64,000 nucleotides of DNA from Pontibacterium granulatum (GCF_029961155.1 NZ_JASBRH010000018.1:1-64000), one strand, 5' to 3'; counted from the stretch's first letter, positions 52,526-62,574 are shown. Translations and numbers: made by a program. The notes: generated from the sequence alone by a model not told the origin.

Positions 52526-53440
52526 TCAGTCACCGGAAGGAAGGGGGTCAATCGTTTGGCGCGTACAGATGTGTTCCGGGCGTGGTGGCTGGCTGCCAAA
52601 CGGTGCTTCGACCCGGTTGCTGATTGCGTTGTACACGAAAAACACGTTGGAGCGTGGATGCGGTGTGATGTTGCCGTTGGAGCCGTGCATCACGTTGCAA
52701 TCAAAGATAATCACGCTGCCCGCTTTGCAGGTGCCGGTCACGATCTCGCTCTGCTCAACCAGTTGCGACAGCATGTTGTCGGATGGTACGCCGTACTCCT
52801 GTTTTTTCAGGGAGTGTTCGTGGTGGTTTTCCGGCGTGTCCCCTTCGCAGACCAGATACTGACGGTGTGAACCAGGAATCAGCATCAATGGGCCGTTCTG
52901 CTCGTAGTTGTCCGTCAGGGTGATCGACATGCTGAGCGCCCGCATACGTGGCATACCGTCTTCGGTGTGCCAGGTTTCGAAATCTGAGTGCCAGTAGAAT
53001 TCCTTGCCGCGAAAGCCCGGTTTGTAATTCACGCGAGACTGGTGAATGTATACCTCATCGTTCAGGAGAAAGCGTGCAATGCCAGCCAGGCGCTGATCCG
53101 CGGCCAGTTTTTTATAGATCCGACTCAGTTGGTGGACCTGGAATACAGAGCGCATTTCGCCGCTATCCAGCTCTGAGATAGTCTCCTGCGGGTGGTCCTG
53201 GGAGGCGTTGTCTTTCAGGCGGGCGAGTTCCTGTTGCAGCTCGGTCAGTTCCTGTTCGCTGAACAGGTTCTCAACGATCAAAAAACCGTTTTCGTCATAG
53301 CTTCGGATCTGGCTTTCGGTCAGTGGGCCCGCGTACCGGTCCGGCGCATAAACGACCGGGTCCTGGCGCTCGATCATCTGTGCAGGCAGTTCACTGCGGG
53401 ATGGGTAGGCGTCGTTTTCGCGTTGGGAGTAATGTGGCAT
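52526..53440 (-). CDS. ectD: Ectoine 5-hydroxylase EctD
   Basis: A 304-residue Fe(II)/2-oxoglutarate dioxygenase that converts ectoine to 5-hydroxyectoine. The signature FYWHSDFETWHTEDGMP carries the His-x-Asp iron ligands. The distal His lies in CNVMHGSNGN, and the 2OG-binding Arg is in the following PHPRSNV. Length is normal. It lies 24 bp after ectC in the operon. Its presence predicts that hydroxyectoine is made as well as ectoine. Confidence 0.95.
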   Translation of the reverse strand: MPHYSQRENDAYPSRSELPAQMIERQDPVVYAPDRYAGPLTESQIRSYDENGFLIVENLFSEQELTELQQELARLKDNASQDHPQETISELDSGEMRSVFQVHQLSRIYKKLAADQRLAGIARFLLNDEVYIHQSRVNYKPGFRGKEFYWHSDFETWHTEDGMPRMRALSMSITLTDNYEQNGPLMLIPGSHRQYLVCEGDTPENHHEHSLKKQEYGVPSDNMLSQLVEQSEIVTGTCKAGSVIIFDCNVMHGSNGNITPHPRSNVFFVYNAISNRVEAPFGSQPPRPEHICTRQTIDPLPSGD

Positions 53441-53464
53441 CAGATTTCCCTCTCTTGGAAGTGC

Positions 53465-53869
53465 TTAGGCTGAGATTGTTTCTGCTTCCAGTTCGTACGC
53501 CCCTTCGGCGTTATGAACTTCTTTTCCGTTCAGCGGTGGGTTGAATACACAGGCCATCTGCATCTCTTCAAAGGCGCGCAGAATGTGTTTGTCGTGCTTG
53601 TCGAGGATGTACAGGGTGCCGGGTTCGATCGGATATTTTTTGCCGTCAGCCAGAGTTTCTACTTCACCCTTGCCGGATACGCAGTACACGGATTCCAGGT
53701 GATTCTGGTAGTGCATCTGGAAGTCTGCATCTTTGTAGATGGTGGTGATATGGAAAGAGAATCCCATGTTGTCATCTTTGAGCAGCATGCGGGCGCTTTC
53801 CCAGTTGCCATCCGGGGATACAATGCGGCGGTCGGATTGTTCGGCGGTTTTCAGGTTGCGTACGATCAT
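53465..53869 (-). CDS. ectC: Ectoine synthase EctC
   Basis: A 134-residue cupin enzyme that cyclises N-gamma-acetyl-diaminobutyrate to ectoine. It starts [20 protein letters not shown]. The cupin core [20 protein letters not shown] and [14 protein letters not shown] hold the iron and substrate residues. The ATG at 53869 gives the standard family length; an upstream start at 53908 would overlap the ectB-ectC spacer. Third gene of the ect operon. Confidence 0.95.
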   Translation of the reverse strand: MIVRNLKTAEQSDRRIVSPDGNWESARMLLKDDNMGFSFHITTIYKDADFQMHYQNHLESVYCVSGKGEVETLADGKKYPIEPGTLYILDKHDKHILRAFEEMQMACVFNPPLNGKEVHNAEGAYELEAETISA

Positions 53870-53932
53870 GATCGGTTCTGTCTCTGTGTATTGGGTTTGC
53901 CCGCGCATGGCACGGGCGGGCAGAAGGTGGAT

Positions 53933-55240
53933 TTAGCTGGCGATCTGTTCCGGTGAGAAGTACAGCTTACGTTCCGGAATGCTGTCCTCTTTCAAGCAGA
54001 CTTCGCGGATTGCTTCCTCAACGATATCGATCCCTTTCTTCAGGTTTTCGTCGCTGATCACCAGTGGGCAGAGGAATTTCACTACGTGGTCATCGGCGCC
54101 ACTGGTTTCGATGATCAGGCCTTTTTTGAATGCCTGCTTGGTGATCTTTCCAGCGATCTCGCCGTTTACGCAGTTAATACCCTGGAACATGCCGCGGCCG
54201 CGGGTGGTGAAGTTGCCTTCGCCGTATTTCTCAACGATCTCTTCCAGGCGCTGGGAGACGTATGCGCCTTTGCGCTGGACGTCGTTTGCAAAGCTGTTAT
54301 CCGACCAGTAGTGATCGATAGCGGCTTTGGCGGTGACAAAGGCGAAGTTGTTTCCGCGGAAGGTGCCGTTGTGCTCGCCCGGTTTCCACTGGTCTAGCTC
54401 TGGTTTAAACAATACGACCGCAAACGGCAGGCCGTAACCACCCAGGGATTTAGATAGAGTAACGATGTCCGGTTTGATGCCAGCCTTTTCAAAGCTGAAG
54501 TAGGTGCCCGTGCGGCCACAGCCCGCCTGGATGTCGTCAACAATCAGCAGTACTTCATGCTTTTTGCAAACCGCGTCCAGCGCACGCAACCACTCAAAGC
54601 TACAGGCGTTGATGCCGCCTTCACCCTGTACGGTTTCAACGATTACGGCTGCCGGTTTGTCGATGCCGCTGGAGGAGTCGCACAGAACCTTATCCAGGTA
54701 GACGGTGGTATCGATATCGTCACCGAGGTAGCCCTCGTACGGCATGCGGCTGGTGCCGCTCAGGCTTACACCTGCAGCGCCACGGTGGTGGGAGTTGCCG
54801 GTGGCGGCCAGTGAGCCCAGGCTCACACCGTGGAAGCCATTAGTGAAAGAGATGATATTTTCGCGACCGGTGATGTTGCGTGCCAGCTTCATCGCGGCTT
54901 CAACGGCATTGGTGCCGGTTGGGCCGGTAAACTGCATCACGTAGTCTAACTCACGCGGTTTCAGGATCTTTTCATTGAAGGCTTCCAGAAATTCGCCTTT
55001 GGCCTTGGTGTGCAGATCCAGGCCGTGAGTGATGCCATCCTGGTGGATGTAATCCAGCAGTTTTGCTTTGAAGATCGGGTTGTTGTGACCGTAGTTCAGG
55101 GTGCCTGCACCGGCAAGAAAATCCAGGTACTGGTTGCCCTCTTCATCGTACAGAAATTCGCCTTTGGCTTTGTTAAAGATGCGGGGAAACGCGCGTGCAT
55201 AGCACTGAACTTCAGATTCGATCTCGTCGAAAATTTTCAT
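53933..55240 (-). CDS. ectB: Diaminobutyrate-2-oxoglutarate transaminase EctB
   Basis: A 435-residue class III PLP aminotransferase that makes L-2,4-diaminobutyrate from aspartate semialdehyde and glutamate. Visible motifs include [44 protein letters not shown] and the PLP lysine in [14 protein letters not shown]. Length is standard. Second gene of the operon, 35 bp after ectA. Confidence 0.95.
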   Translation of the reverse strand: MKIFDEIESEVQCYARAFPRIFNKAKGEFLYDEEGNQYLDFLAGAGTLNYGHNNPIFKAKLLDYIHQDGITHGLDLHTKAKGEFLEAFNEKILKPRELDYVMQFTGPTGTNAVEAAMKLARNITGRENIISFTNGFHGVSLGSLAATGNSHHRGAAGVSLSGTSRMPYEGYLGDDIDTTVYLDKVLCDSSSGIDKPAAVIVETVQGEGGINACSFEWLRALDAVCKKHEVLLIVDDIQAGCGRTGTYFSFEKAGIKPDIVTLSKSLGGYGLPFAVVLFKPELDQWKPGEHNGTFRGNNFAFVTAKAAIDHYWSDNSFANDVQRKGAYVSQRLEEIVEKYGEGNFTTRGRGMFQGINCVNGEIAGKITKQAFKKGLIIETSGADDHVVKFLCPLVISDENLKKGIDIVEEAIREVCLKEDSIPERKLYFSPEQIAS

Positions 55241-55275
55241 GTTGATTACCTGTTGGATTGTGGGCGCTGAAAAGG

Positions 55276-55767
55276 TTATTGGGTCTTGTGCAGTGGGCCG
55301 ATACGAGCAAGCAGTTCTGAGTCGTGCTCGTCATTGAAGTGCTGCGCGCGATCGAACATCAAGCTTCGATTTAGCGGAGCGTCATATGTGCGGGCGATAC
55401 TGCGGAACAGCGCCCAGGACGCTTCATTGTCTGCGGTGATGGTGGTTTCGATATAGCGAAACGGAGTGGGGCGTGTGCGCTGCAAGATATCTTTCAGTAG
55501 CTTGCTGGCAAGGCCCTGACCACGTGCCGCACTACTGACAGCGACCTGCCATACAAACAAAGTATCGGGTTGGTCAGGTTTGGCGTAGCCACTTATGAAA
55601 CCGAGGACCTCTTCGTCGGTCACCGCAATGGCCGAGGTATCTGCAAAGTGACTGCACTGCAGGAGGTTACAGTAAGTGGAGTTGTCATCCAGTTGGGGGA
55701 TGCTCGTTACGAGCTGATTTACGTGATGGCCGTCCGTTGTGCTTGGGCGGCGAATTTCAATATCCAT
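55276..55767 (-). CDS. ectA: Diaminobutyrate acetyltransferase EctA
   Basis: A 163-residue GNAT acetyltransferase that acetylates L-2,4-diaminobutyrate. The acetyl-CoA motif [17 protein letters not shown] and the WQVAV strand are present; the N-terminus [17 protein letters not shown] is typical. It is the first gene of ectABCD-ask. A 268-bp AT-rich region with TTCGAA motifs separates it from the divergent MarR gene. Confidence 0.94.
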   Translation of the reverse strand: MDIEIRRPSTTDGHHVNQLVTSIPQLDDNSTYCNLLQCSHFADTSAIAVTDEEVLGFISGYAKPDQPDTLFVWQVAVSSAARGQGLASKLLKDILQRTRPTPFRYIETTITADNEASWALFRSIARTYDAPLNRSLMFDRAQHFNDEHDSELLARIGPLHKTQ

Positions 55768-55792
55768 GTTTTTAATATCTAAAGTTTTGGTG

Positions 55793-55958
55793 TTCGAATA
55801 GTTAGAAATTCGAAATGTATTTATATTCTAAAACATATAATTATTTGGGTATCAAGGGCTGAATTAGAATGGTTCTAGGGGTTTGTGCGTATTGTTTGTG
55901 CGATGCGGTATTGAGATTTGTTTAGTTGTTCTAAGTTCTGTATCCTTCGCATTTCGAA
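55793..55958. promoter_or_regulatory. TTCGAA motifs in the ectA-marR regulatory region
   Basis: TTCGAA occurs at 55793-55798, 55809-55814 and 55953-55958 in very AT-rich DNA. The first two are 16 bp apart upstream of ectA; the third is about 80 bp upstream of the MarR gene. They could be operator half sites for the MarR/EctR protein. Confidence 0.4.
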
Positions 55959-56035
55959 ATTAATTTATTCGGGCTGGGTTTTATAGGCTTGGTCCAGGCT
56001 CTCCTTTGCGGTATAAAGCGAGCAACGTAGATTGA

Positions 56036-56533
56036 ATGCTTAGAAATACTATGGAAAACAGTCAGAAAGCGCTGATGCTGATGCGCCAGATTATTCGTTC
56101 CACTGATATGCAGGATAAGGAGATCAGTCGACTGACGGGGCTGACGTTGCCGCAGTTAGTGGTGATGCAAACGCTGCGTGAGTTGGGGCAGGTAACACCG
56201 GGCGAGCTTGCAAAAGAGATTGCGCTGACGCAGGCAACGGTAACCAGTATTCTCGATCGGCTTGAGAAAAAGGAGCTGGTTGTGCGTGAGCGTGGCAAGG
56301 AAGATAAGCGCCGTGTTTGGGTGTCGTTAACTGAGTCGGGTGTAGAGCTGATGAAAGGGGCTCCGGCCACCCGGCAGGAGATCTTCGTCCGCAATTTCGA
56401 GGATATGCAGCCTTGGGAGCAGTCGATGGTGGTTGCCAGTCTCGAACGTGTCTCGTACATGCTGAACGCGCAGCATTTGGATGCAGCGCCGCTGCTGGAT
56501 ATCGGTCAACTGGACAGGCCTCAAGAGTCATAA
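56036..56533 (+). CDS. ectR: MarR-family regulator, probable EctR
   Basis: A 165-residue MarR protein. The winged HTH reads VTPGELAKEIALTQATVTSILDRLEKKELVVRERGKEDKRRVWVSLTESG. It is divergent from ectA. EctR1/CosR proteins of the same family repress ect operons in other halophiles, so control of ectABCD-ask is likely. The start may be 56036 or 56051; neither has a strong ribosome site. Confidence 0.78.
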   Translation: MLRNTMENSQKALMLMRQIIRSTDMQDKEISRLTGLTLPQLVVMQTLRELGQVTPGELAKEIALTQATVTSILDRLEKKELVVRERGKEDKRRVWVSLTESGVELMKGAPATRQEIFVRNFEDMQPWEQSMVVASLERVSYMLNAQHLDAAPLLDIGQLDRPQES

Positions 56534-56764
56534 ATGGGCCTTGCCGTTCAAGGGAGATTTGGGGTGCCTGATGCTTTACTTTCGGGTTTTAGTCGCCTCA
56601 ATGCGGCTTAAGAAACTTGTGGTAATTCAAGCTGGATCGGGTTTAGTATTCAGAATATCGGTCCGGTGACCGAAGTGGACATTGGGGCGGTTCTGAATGC
56701 GCTCTATATGGGTTTTGTAGCATCTCGATGTTGTGTCCAGTGCTAGGAAAGTTAGGACTAGAGC

Positions 56765-58969
56765 GTGTCTATAAATGAGAGCGTAGTTGTCAGTGCAGAC
56801 GAGCTAAGTGAACTCTGTGGCGAGGGTTACTTTAATGTGCTGATGAAAAAGCTTAGCCAGCTTATCGATGCTGATTACACCTTCGTGGCGCGTATTCTCG
56901 ACAGTAGCACGGCCGAAACCGTGTCGCTTTGGGGGAATGGCACACTCCATCCCGCCATCAAATACCATCTGAAAGGTACACCATGTGAGGATCTTCGCTG
57001 TAGTGGAGAATCCTGCATCCTCTATAACGTCGCAGAGCAATACCCTGCCGATCAGTTTCTTAAAGACCTGTCTGTCGAAGGATATATCGGCATTACGCTA
57101 AGTGATGAGCGGGGCGAAGTGATCGGTATACTCTCTGCGTTATTCTGTAAGCCAATTCCTCGCGATCAAGTTGAGTCGATCACCCGTTACTTTATGTCGT
57201 TCGCAAATCGCGCATCGCGCGAGCTAGAGCGTATAAAGTATGAGCGCATGCTGAAGAATGAGATTCAGGGGTTGCAGGCGACTAATGACCGGCTTCAGAT
57301 TGCGCAGCAGGTCTATGACTATTCAAAAGACGGCATTATCGTTACCAATGCGGATAACGAGATCGTTTACGTCAATGCTTCGCTTGAGGCGATGTCTGGT
57401 TATACATTGTCTGAACTGGAGGGGCAGGATCCCCGCGTTCTGAGCTCGGGCCAGCAGGATCGTTTGTTCTACAAAGGACTCTGGAATGATCTGGCATATA
57501 AAGGCTACTGGCAGGGAGAATTTTGGAACCGCAATAAAGAGGGTGAGCTTTATCCGGTGTTTACCTGCATCAGCAGGATTCCCGATGAGCACGGCCGGGT
57601 AAAAAGTTACGTGGCGATTCATCGCGATATCACGTCGGAGAAAGAGGCTCAGGCGCTTATTGCCTATCAGGCCACCCATGATGCCCTGACCGGGATGTTG
57701 AACCGATATGAGTTTAACGGGCAGCTTGACCGTGAGTTGTTCAAGGTTCGGGTGCGTAAAAATCAGGGTGCTTTTATCACGCTGGACGTGGATGACTTTA
57801 AAAGCATCAACGATACGCAGGGTCACAGCATCGGCGATGTGTTGTTGCAGATGATTGCCAAACGCATAAAAGACTGTGTGCGGGAAGGCGACATTATTGC
57901 GCGCCTTGGCGGCGATGAGTTTGCGATCTTTACTGAATTTACCGATATGCACATCGTCGAGCAGCTTATCAGCGACCTGCTTGATGCGTTCAGGCCTGCA
58001 TTCGAGTTTGAAGCACTGCGCCTGCGTTGTAATACCTCTATCGGTGTTAGTATCTTCCCGCAGGATGCGGTCGACAGTCATGAGCTGTTTAAGTGCTCTG
58101 ACCAGGCGTTGTACGAAGCGAAGAACTCTGGTGGTGCAACCTATGCCTTCTTTACACCGGAGCTGAGAGTCGCAGCCGAGCGTCATCAAGAGGTTCGTCT
58201 GCGTTTGGCAGATGCGATTGAGCAAGGGCTGATTGAGGTTAAGTATCAGCCTATCGTCAATCTGGTATCAGGGCGGATGGTGCGCGTCGAGGCCTTGGCA
58301 CGCTGGACTGATGAGGTGTTGGGGCCTGTACGGCCTGATGAATTTATCGAAATTGCCGAGCATTCCGGGCTGATTCAGCTGCTGGGGTGCCAGATCGCCG
58401 AAATAGCGATCAACGACCTTGCGCGGATCAACACGCATCTGAACCAACCGATCGGAGTTTCGATTAACCGCTCCCCGCAGGAGTTTGTGGAACTGGCGGA
58501 CGAATATGACGTACTACCAGATCTCGCCAAGCAAGCGGGTGTGTCGCCAGATCTGATCTCAATCGAGCTGACAGAAAGCCTGATGATGAAAGATCCGGTA
58601 TTGGCTCAGAGGCAGCTCAGTCAGCTTAAGGAGGCTGGGTTCAAGTTGTCTCTGGATGATTTCGGTACCGGTTACTCCTCGCTGGCCTACCTGAAGAATT
58701 TCCCGTTTGATGTGCTGAAAGTGGATCGTTCCTTTGTGAACGATATTACTGAAGACGAAGGGGACTATGTGCTGGTGAAAACCATTCTGGAGATGGCGAA
58801 AAACCTTGGTATGCATTCGGTTGCAGAGGGGGTTGAGACTGAAGGTCAGTTAGCCCTGGTCGAGCAGCTTGGCTGTGAGTGTGTACAGGGTTATTTTTAC
58901 TCTCCGGCTGTCAGTGTTGAAGAGTTGCTGGAATACATTGCTGAGTATTTCCCTTCGCAGCTAAGGTGA
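56765..58969 (+). CDS. GAF-PAS-GGDEF-EAL c-di-GMP protein
   Basis: A 734-residue cytoplasmic protein. A GAF-like domain covers about residues 15-160 and a PAS/PAC domain about 180-300 (DYSKDGIIVTNADNEIVYVN). GGDEF spans ~305-465 with an intact RLGGDEF site and REGD I-site. EAL spans ~475-725 with VEALARW, SLDDFGTGYSSL and AEGVETEGQ. Both cyclase and phosphodiesterase motifs are complete. It probably starts at GTG 56765. It stands alone after ectR. Confidence 0.9.
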   Translation: MSINESVVVSADELSELCGEGYFNVLMKKLSQLIDADYTFVARILDSSTAETVSLWGNGTLHPAIKYHLKGTPCEDLRCSGESCILYNVAEQYPADQFLKDLSVEGYIGITLSDERGEVIGILSALFCKPIPRDQVESITRYFMSFANRASRELERIKYERMLKNEIQGLQATNDRLQIAQQVYDYSKDGIIVTNADNEIVYVNASLEAMSGYTLSELEGQDPRVLSSGQQDRLFYKGLWNDLAYKGYWQGEFWNRNKEGELYPVFTCISRIPDEHGRVKSYVAIHRDITSEKEAQALIAYQATHDALTGMLNRYEFNGQLDRELFKVRVRKNQGAFITLDVDDFKSINDTQGHSIGDVLLQMIAKRIKDCVREGDIIARLGGDEFAIFTEFTDMHIVEQLISDLLDAFRPAFEFEALRLRCNTSIGVSIFPQDAVDSHELFKCSDQALYEAKNSGGATYAFFTPELRVAAERHQEVRLRLADAIEQGLIEVKYQPIVNLVSGRMVRVEALARWTDEVLGPVRPDEFIEIAEHSGLIQLLGCQIAEIAINDLARINTHLNQPIGVSINRSPQEFVELADEYDVLPDLAKQAGVSPDLISIELTESLMMKDPVLAQRQLSQLKEAGFKLSLDDFGTGYSSLAYLKNFPFDVLKVDRSFVNDITEDEGDYVLVKTILEMAKNLGMHSVAEGVETEGQLALVEQLGCECVQGYFYSPAVSVEELLEYIAEYFPSQLR

Positions 58970-59123
58970 TCTGAATCCTCAGATCATTGTTAACCTGTTT
59001 TGATAACCGACGATAAATAGCGTAGCAGGCATGGGTATTGTGCTTGGGCTGCGAGGCGGGTGGTTTTCACTGTTTTGAGTAGCAGCTTAAGCTGTTTTTT
59101 ATGTGGTGGTTATAGAGAGTGTA

Positions 59124-59211
59124 CGCCACTGCGCAGAGTCAGCATACGCAGTGGCGCGGTAGCAGTGGCTTAAGCCCCTGCATCTATTGAGTAGTCGACT
59201 TAAGCCGCTAC
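59124..59211. repeat. Hairpins at the fdhA 3' end, one overlapping the last codons
   Basis: CGCCACTGCG/CGCAGTGGCG (59124-59156) is followed by a GTAG-headed imperfect palindrome (59158-59211; GTAGCAGTGGCTTAAG with CTTAAGCCGCTAC). The right arm overlaps the final codons and stop of fdhA. The GTAG head recalls the REP elements elsewhere in the window, but the stem sequence is different. Confidence 0.5.
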
Positions 59212-60399
59212 ACTGCCGTGTGGGTCGATAACGAATTTCTTCGCTGCACCGCCATCAAAGTCTGCGTAACCTTCAGGCGCCTCATCAAGAGATATCATCT
59301 GAACGTTAACCGCGTCTGCAATTTTAGCCTTATCGAACAGGATCGCCTGCATCAGTGGGCGGTGGTACTTCATCACCGGACACTGACCGGTGTGGAAGGA
59401 GTGGGATTTCGCCCAGCCCAGACCAAAGCGCATGCTCAGAGAGCCCTGTTTCGCTGCATCATCAACCGCGCCTGGATCTTCAGTCACGTACAGGCCTGGA
59501 ATGCCGATCTGGCCGCCTGCGCGGGTGATAGACATCGCAGAGTTCAGTACGGTTGCTGGAGCTTCAATACCGTGGTTACAGCCACATGCATGTGCTTCGA
59601 AGCCTACGCAGTCTACGAATGCATCAACTTCACGCTCACCCAGGATCTGTTCCAGTTTATCTTCCATGTCGCCGTCTTGACGCAGGTCGATGGTTTCACA
59701 ACCGAAGCTACGTGCCTGTTCCAGACGCTCTTCGATCATGTCGCCAACGATCACGCACGCCGCACCCAGCAGCTGTGCGGATACAGCAGCCGCCAGACCG
59801 ACAGGGCCAGCACCTGCGATGTACACGGTGGAACCCGGGCCTACGCCTGCAGTTACACAGCCGTGGAAACCGGTTGGGAAGATATCGGACAGCAGAGTCA
59901 GGTCACGGATCTTCTCCATTGCCTGATCGGAATCCGGGAACTTCAGCAGGTTGAAGTCAGCGTACGGTACCATTACGTACTCAGCCTGGCCGCCAACCCA
60001 GCCACCCATATCCACGTAGCCGTATGCGGCGCCAGGACGGGCAGGGTTTACGTTCAGACAGATGCCGGTGTTGCCTTCTTTGCAGTTGCGGCAGCGGCCA
60101 CATGCGATGTTGAACGGTACGGAAACGATGTCACCTTCTTTCAGGAACTCTACATCGCTACCGCATTCGATGATCTGGCCGGTGATCTCATGGCCCAGTA
60201 CCAGGCCGGATGGAGCTGTGGTGCGGCCGCGCACCATGTGCTGGTCGGAGCCACAGATGTTGGTAGTCAGCACACGGAGGATAACGCCGTGATTGCACTT
60301 ACGCTTGCCCAGAGACAGTTCAGGAAAGGCGATTTTTTCTACTGCGACTTCGCCCGGTCCTTTATAGACGACACCTCGGTTGCCGTGAATACTGCACAT
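59200..60399 (-). CDS. fdhA: Glutathione-independent formaldehyde dehydrogenase FdhA
   Basis: A 399-residue zinc alcohol-dehydrogenase family enzyme that oxidises formaldehyde to formate with NAD+, without free thiol cofactor. It closely matches Pseudomonas putida FDH: NICGSDQHMVRGRT (catalytic zinc Cys), CGRCRNCKEGNTGIC (structural zinc), GAYGYVDMGGWVGGQAEYV, VYIAGAGPVGLAAA and FGLGWAKSHSFHTGQ. The ATG at 60399 has GGAG about 9 bases upstream. It clears formaldehyde released by GbcAB and DgcAB. It is divergent from gbdR across 629 bp with TGTCG boxes. Confidence 0.95.
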   Translation of the reverse strand: MCSIHGNRGVVYKGPGEVAVEKIAFPELSLGKRKCNHGVILRVLTTNICGSDQHMVRGRTTAPSGLVLGHEITGQIIECGSDVEFLKEGDIVSVPFNIACGRCRNCKEGNTGICLNVNPARPGAAYGYVDMGGWVGGQAEYVMVPYADFNLLKFPDSDQAMEKIRDLTLLSDIFPTGFHGCVTAGVGPGSTVYIAGAGPVGLAAAVSAQLLGAACVIVGDMIEERLEQARSFGCETIDLRQDGDMEDKLEQILGEREVDAFVDCVGFEAHACGCNHGIEAPATVLNSAMSITRAGGQIGIPGLYVTEDPGAVDDAAKQGSLSMRFGLGWAKSHSFHTGQCPVMKYHRPLMQAILFDKAKIADAVNVQMISLDEAPEGYADFDGGAAKKFVIDPHGSVAA

Positions 60400-60549
60400 A
60401 GTAACTACTCCTATTATTGTTTTCTTCGAGTACACGCTTCCCATCAGGAGCGTGGCTTTCCACTCTATCCAACGGGCCGTATCCGCGGCTGTCCCGAACC
60501 GCGCCAAAGTTGATCAAGGGCGACACGATTTGCGCAAAATAGGTGCAGT

Positions 60550-60586
60550 TGACCGATAGCGACAAGTGACTTTGCAATCAGCGACG
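60550..60586 (-). promoter_or_regulatory. TGTCG boxes upstream of fdhA
   Basis: On the minus strand TGTCGCTATCGGTCA (60564-60550) fits TGTCGYTNNNRGTYA. A second copy, CGTCGCTGATTG, starts 22 bp upstream. This two-turn spacing suits an AraC dimer activating fdhA; GbdR is encoded on the other side of the gap. Confidence 0.55.
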
Positions 60587-60810
60587 AGCGTTTAATGACC
60601 GGTTGGTTGTCACAGTCGTAAAGTGACAAGTGGTGGCATTTTTTAAGCAAGCCGGAAGGCGTGAATATCGTGAAACCACGCGCCGTTTTGGGGCAGATCA
60701 ATGGCTGGGCACCACTTGCCTAAATTGACCGTGATCAAGTCGCTATTTGAATGGAATGTCGCATACGGGTAACTGGAGGGGTGTAAGTGTCGCTTTTTGA
60801 TTGATGCTAA

Positions 60811-60824
60811 TTGATTGAAATCAA
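60811..60824. promoter_or_regulatory. TTGATTGAAATCAA palindrome upstream of gbdR
   Basis: Perfect match to the FNR/ANR pattern TTGAT-N4-ATCAA, about 205 bp before the gbdR start. The same 13-mer occurs upstream of the other GATase1-AraC gene (37963), so it may be a site for a regulator of both genes rather than FNR. Confidence 0.5.
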
Positions 60825-61028
60825 TAATATAAGTTCTGACGCGATGAACTGTATGAGCCTAAGTACCTTAGACGTACCAAGCAGATCTTATGCGCCAGGC
60901 CTGATGGTGGTGGGGGCTATTCGTTCCCGGGCTGTCCCATATTAGTCCTACATAATAAAAAAAGCGTAGCGGGCGTTAAGCAATCATTTCACGCCTTGCC
61001 CAGCACATACGCACAGAGGGCATACCCA

Positions 61029-62150
61029 ATGACAATTGCTATGAATCGCACCCCGGTTTCTGGGGAGAAGAAGGTTACCCGTGTCGGTTTTCTTCTGCTG
61101 GATAACTTCACAATGATCGCACTGGCATCGGCTGTTGAGCCGCTCAGGATGGCGAATCAACTCTCGGGTGAGGAGTTATACAGTTGGCATATGGTTTCGG
61201 AAACAGGTTCCGATGTGTCTGCCAGCGATGGTCTGACTTTTAAACCGGATTTTTCCTTTCAAGACGTGATCGATCTGGATCTGGTGATTGTGGCAGGTGG
61301 AGTTGATATCACGCGCAGTTTTACGCCCAAGCAGGTGAGCTGGCTGCAACTGATGTCGCGTCGCAACATCAAGATTGGTGCGATATGTACGGGTGCTTAT
61401 GCACTGGCAACTGCCGGGTTGCTTGATGGATACGACTGCAGCGCGCACTGGGAATGTATGGCTGCGTTGCAGGAGCGTTTTCCAAAAGTACGTTGCAACA
61501 GCCGCCTGTTCACGGTGGATCGCAATCGCATGACCTCCTCGGGCGGCAATGCGCCGATGGATATGATGTTGCATATGATATCCAAAGAGCACAGTCCGAA
61601 ACTTTCAAATGCGGTATCGGACATGTTCATTTGCGACCGTATTCGTAGTGAGTTTGATCAGCAGCGTGTACCGCTGCGCCAGCTGCATAATAGTGGTGAG
61701 TCGAAGCCGAAGCTGGTGGAAGTGATCGAGTTGATGGAGAGTAACCTGGAAGAGCCGATCGGGCTGGATGAGCTGGCACAGTTTGTAAATGTGTCGCGAC
61801 GTCAGTTGGAGCGTATGTTCCTGAAATACCTGAGTTGCTCACCGTCACGTTACTACCTGCGCTTGCGACTGGACCGGGCGCGTCAGTTGCTGAAGCAGTC
61901 GAGCATGTCGATTGTTGAAATTGCCGGGGCGTGCGGATTTATCTCAACGCCGCATTTCAGTCGTTGCTACCGTAAACACATCGGCATCTCGCCGAGGGAT
62001 GAGCGTAAGATCGCGTGGGCAGCTGATGGTATATCGCAAAGCACTATTCGTGAGCCACTTCAGGACTCTGGTCTGATGAGCATGGCGCGCTCAGCAAGTG
62101 CGCTGAGCAGTGCGAAAGTAGAGCCAAGCTTCGGTTCCATTGCAGTCTGA
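61029..62150 (+). CDS. gbdR: Glycine betaine-responsive activator GbdR
   Basis: A 373-residue GATase1-AraC activator. The N-terminus VGFLLLDNFTMIALASAVEPLRMANQLSG is characteristic of GbdR. The amidotransferase-like domain has GAICTGAYALA, and the C-terminal AraC part has two HTHs (LAQFVNVSRRQLERMFLKYL; GACGFISTPHFSRCYRKHIG). In Pseudomonas GbdR senses GB or dimethylglycine and activates gbc, dgc and sox genes. The ATG at 61029 follows GAGGG by 10 bases. It is divergent from fdhA. Confidence 0.9.
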   Translation: MTIAMNRTPVSGEKKVTRVGFLLLDNFTMIALASAVEPLRMANQLSGEELYSWHMVSETGSDVSASDGLTFKPDFSFQDVIDLDLVIVAGGVDITRSFTPKQVSWLQLMSRRNIKIGAICTGAYALATAGLLDGYDCSAHWECMAALQERFPKVRCNSRLFTVDRNRMTSSGGNAPMDMMLHMISKEHSPKLSNAVSDMFICDRIRSEFDQQRVPLRQLHNSGESKPKLVEVIELMESNLEEPIGLDELAQFVNVSRRQLERMFLKYLSCSPSRYYLRLRLDRARQLLKQSSMSIVEIAGACGFISTPHFSRCYRKHIGISPRDERKIAWAADGISQSTIREPLQDSGLMSMARSASALSSAKVEPSFGSIAV

Positions 62151-62189
62151 CGCCGCAATACAGGTGGGCTGATTCGCCTGCTTATGACG

Positions 62190-62227
62190 AAAAATCGCAT
62201 TGGGTTACGCTTGGTGCGATTTTTTTA
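62190..62227 (+). terminator. Rho-independent terminator after gbdR
   Basis: AAAATCGCA ... TGCGATTTTTTT with a 14-nt loop and a T run, about 40 bp after the gbdR stop. The remaining ~350 bp to the TRAP gene are AT-rich, with no other clear element. Confidence 0.88.
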
Positions 62228-62574
62228 CTTCTGTTTCCTCATTTCTTCCCCCAGGTTGTTTTGCACCTGATTCTTGCTCTTATTTTCATCACTGAGGCTC
62301 CGCTGTTGGGGCTGTTCTCTTCCGTTTTCAGAAACGACACATTGAGTATTCATTTGCGAAATCGCGTCAAGTTTAGGGTTAGCTAAAGTAAATACCCTTT
62401 TAAAATTACGTGAATTAAAGCTCTGGTTTTGTTTTCTATTAAAGAAATAAATACTACATTAGTGAATTTAATATGGGTTTATTTCCTGTGATTGGGGTGG
62501 TTTGACCGGGGCAATCAGGCTGAGTATCTATGGTGCCACTGACCAACAACATAAAAAAAACGACAGGAAATACC

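Noticed and set aside
59218-60513. A 431-codon open frame antisense to fdhA
   Set aside because: The minus-strand product is a clear formaldehyde dehydrogenase; the antisense frame has no recognisable domain.
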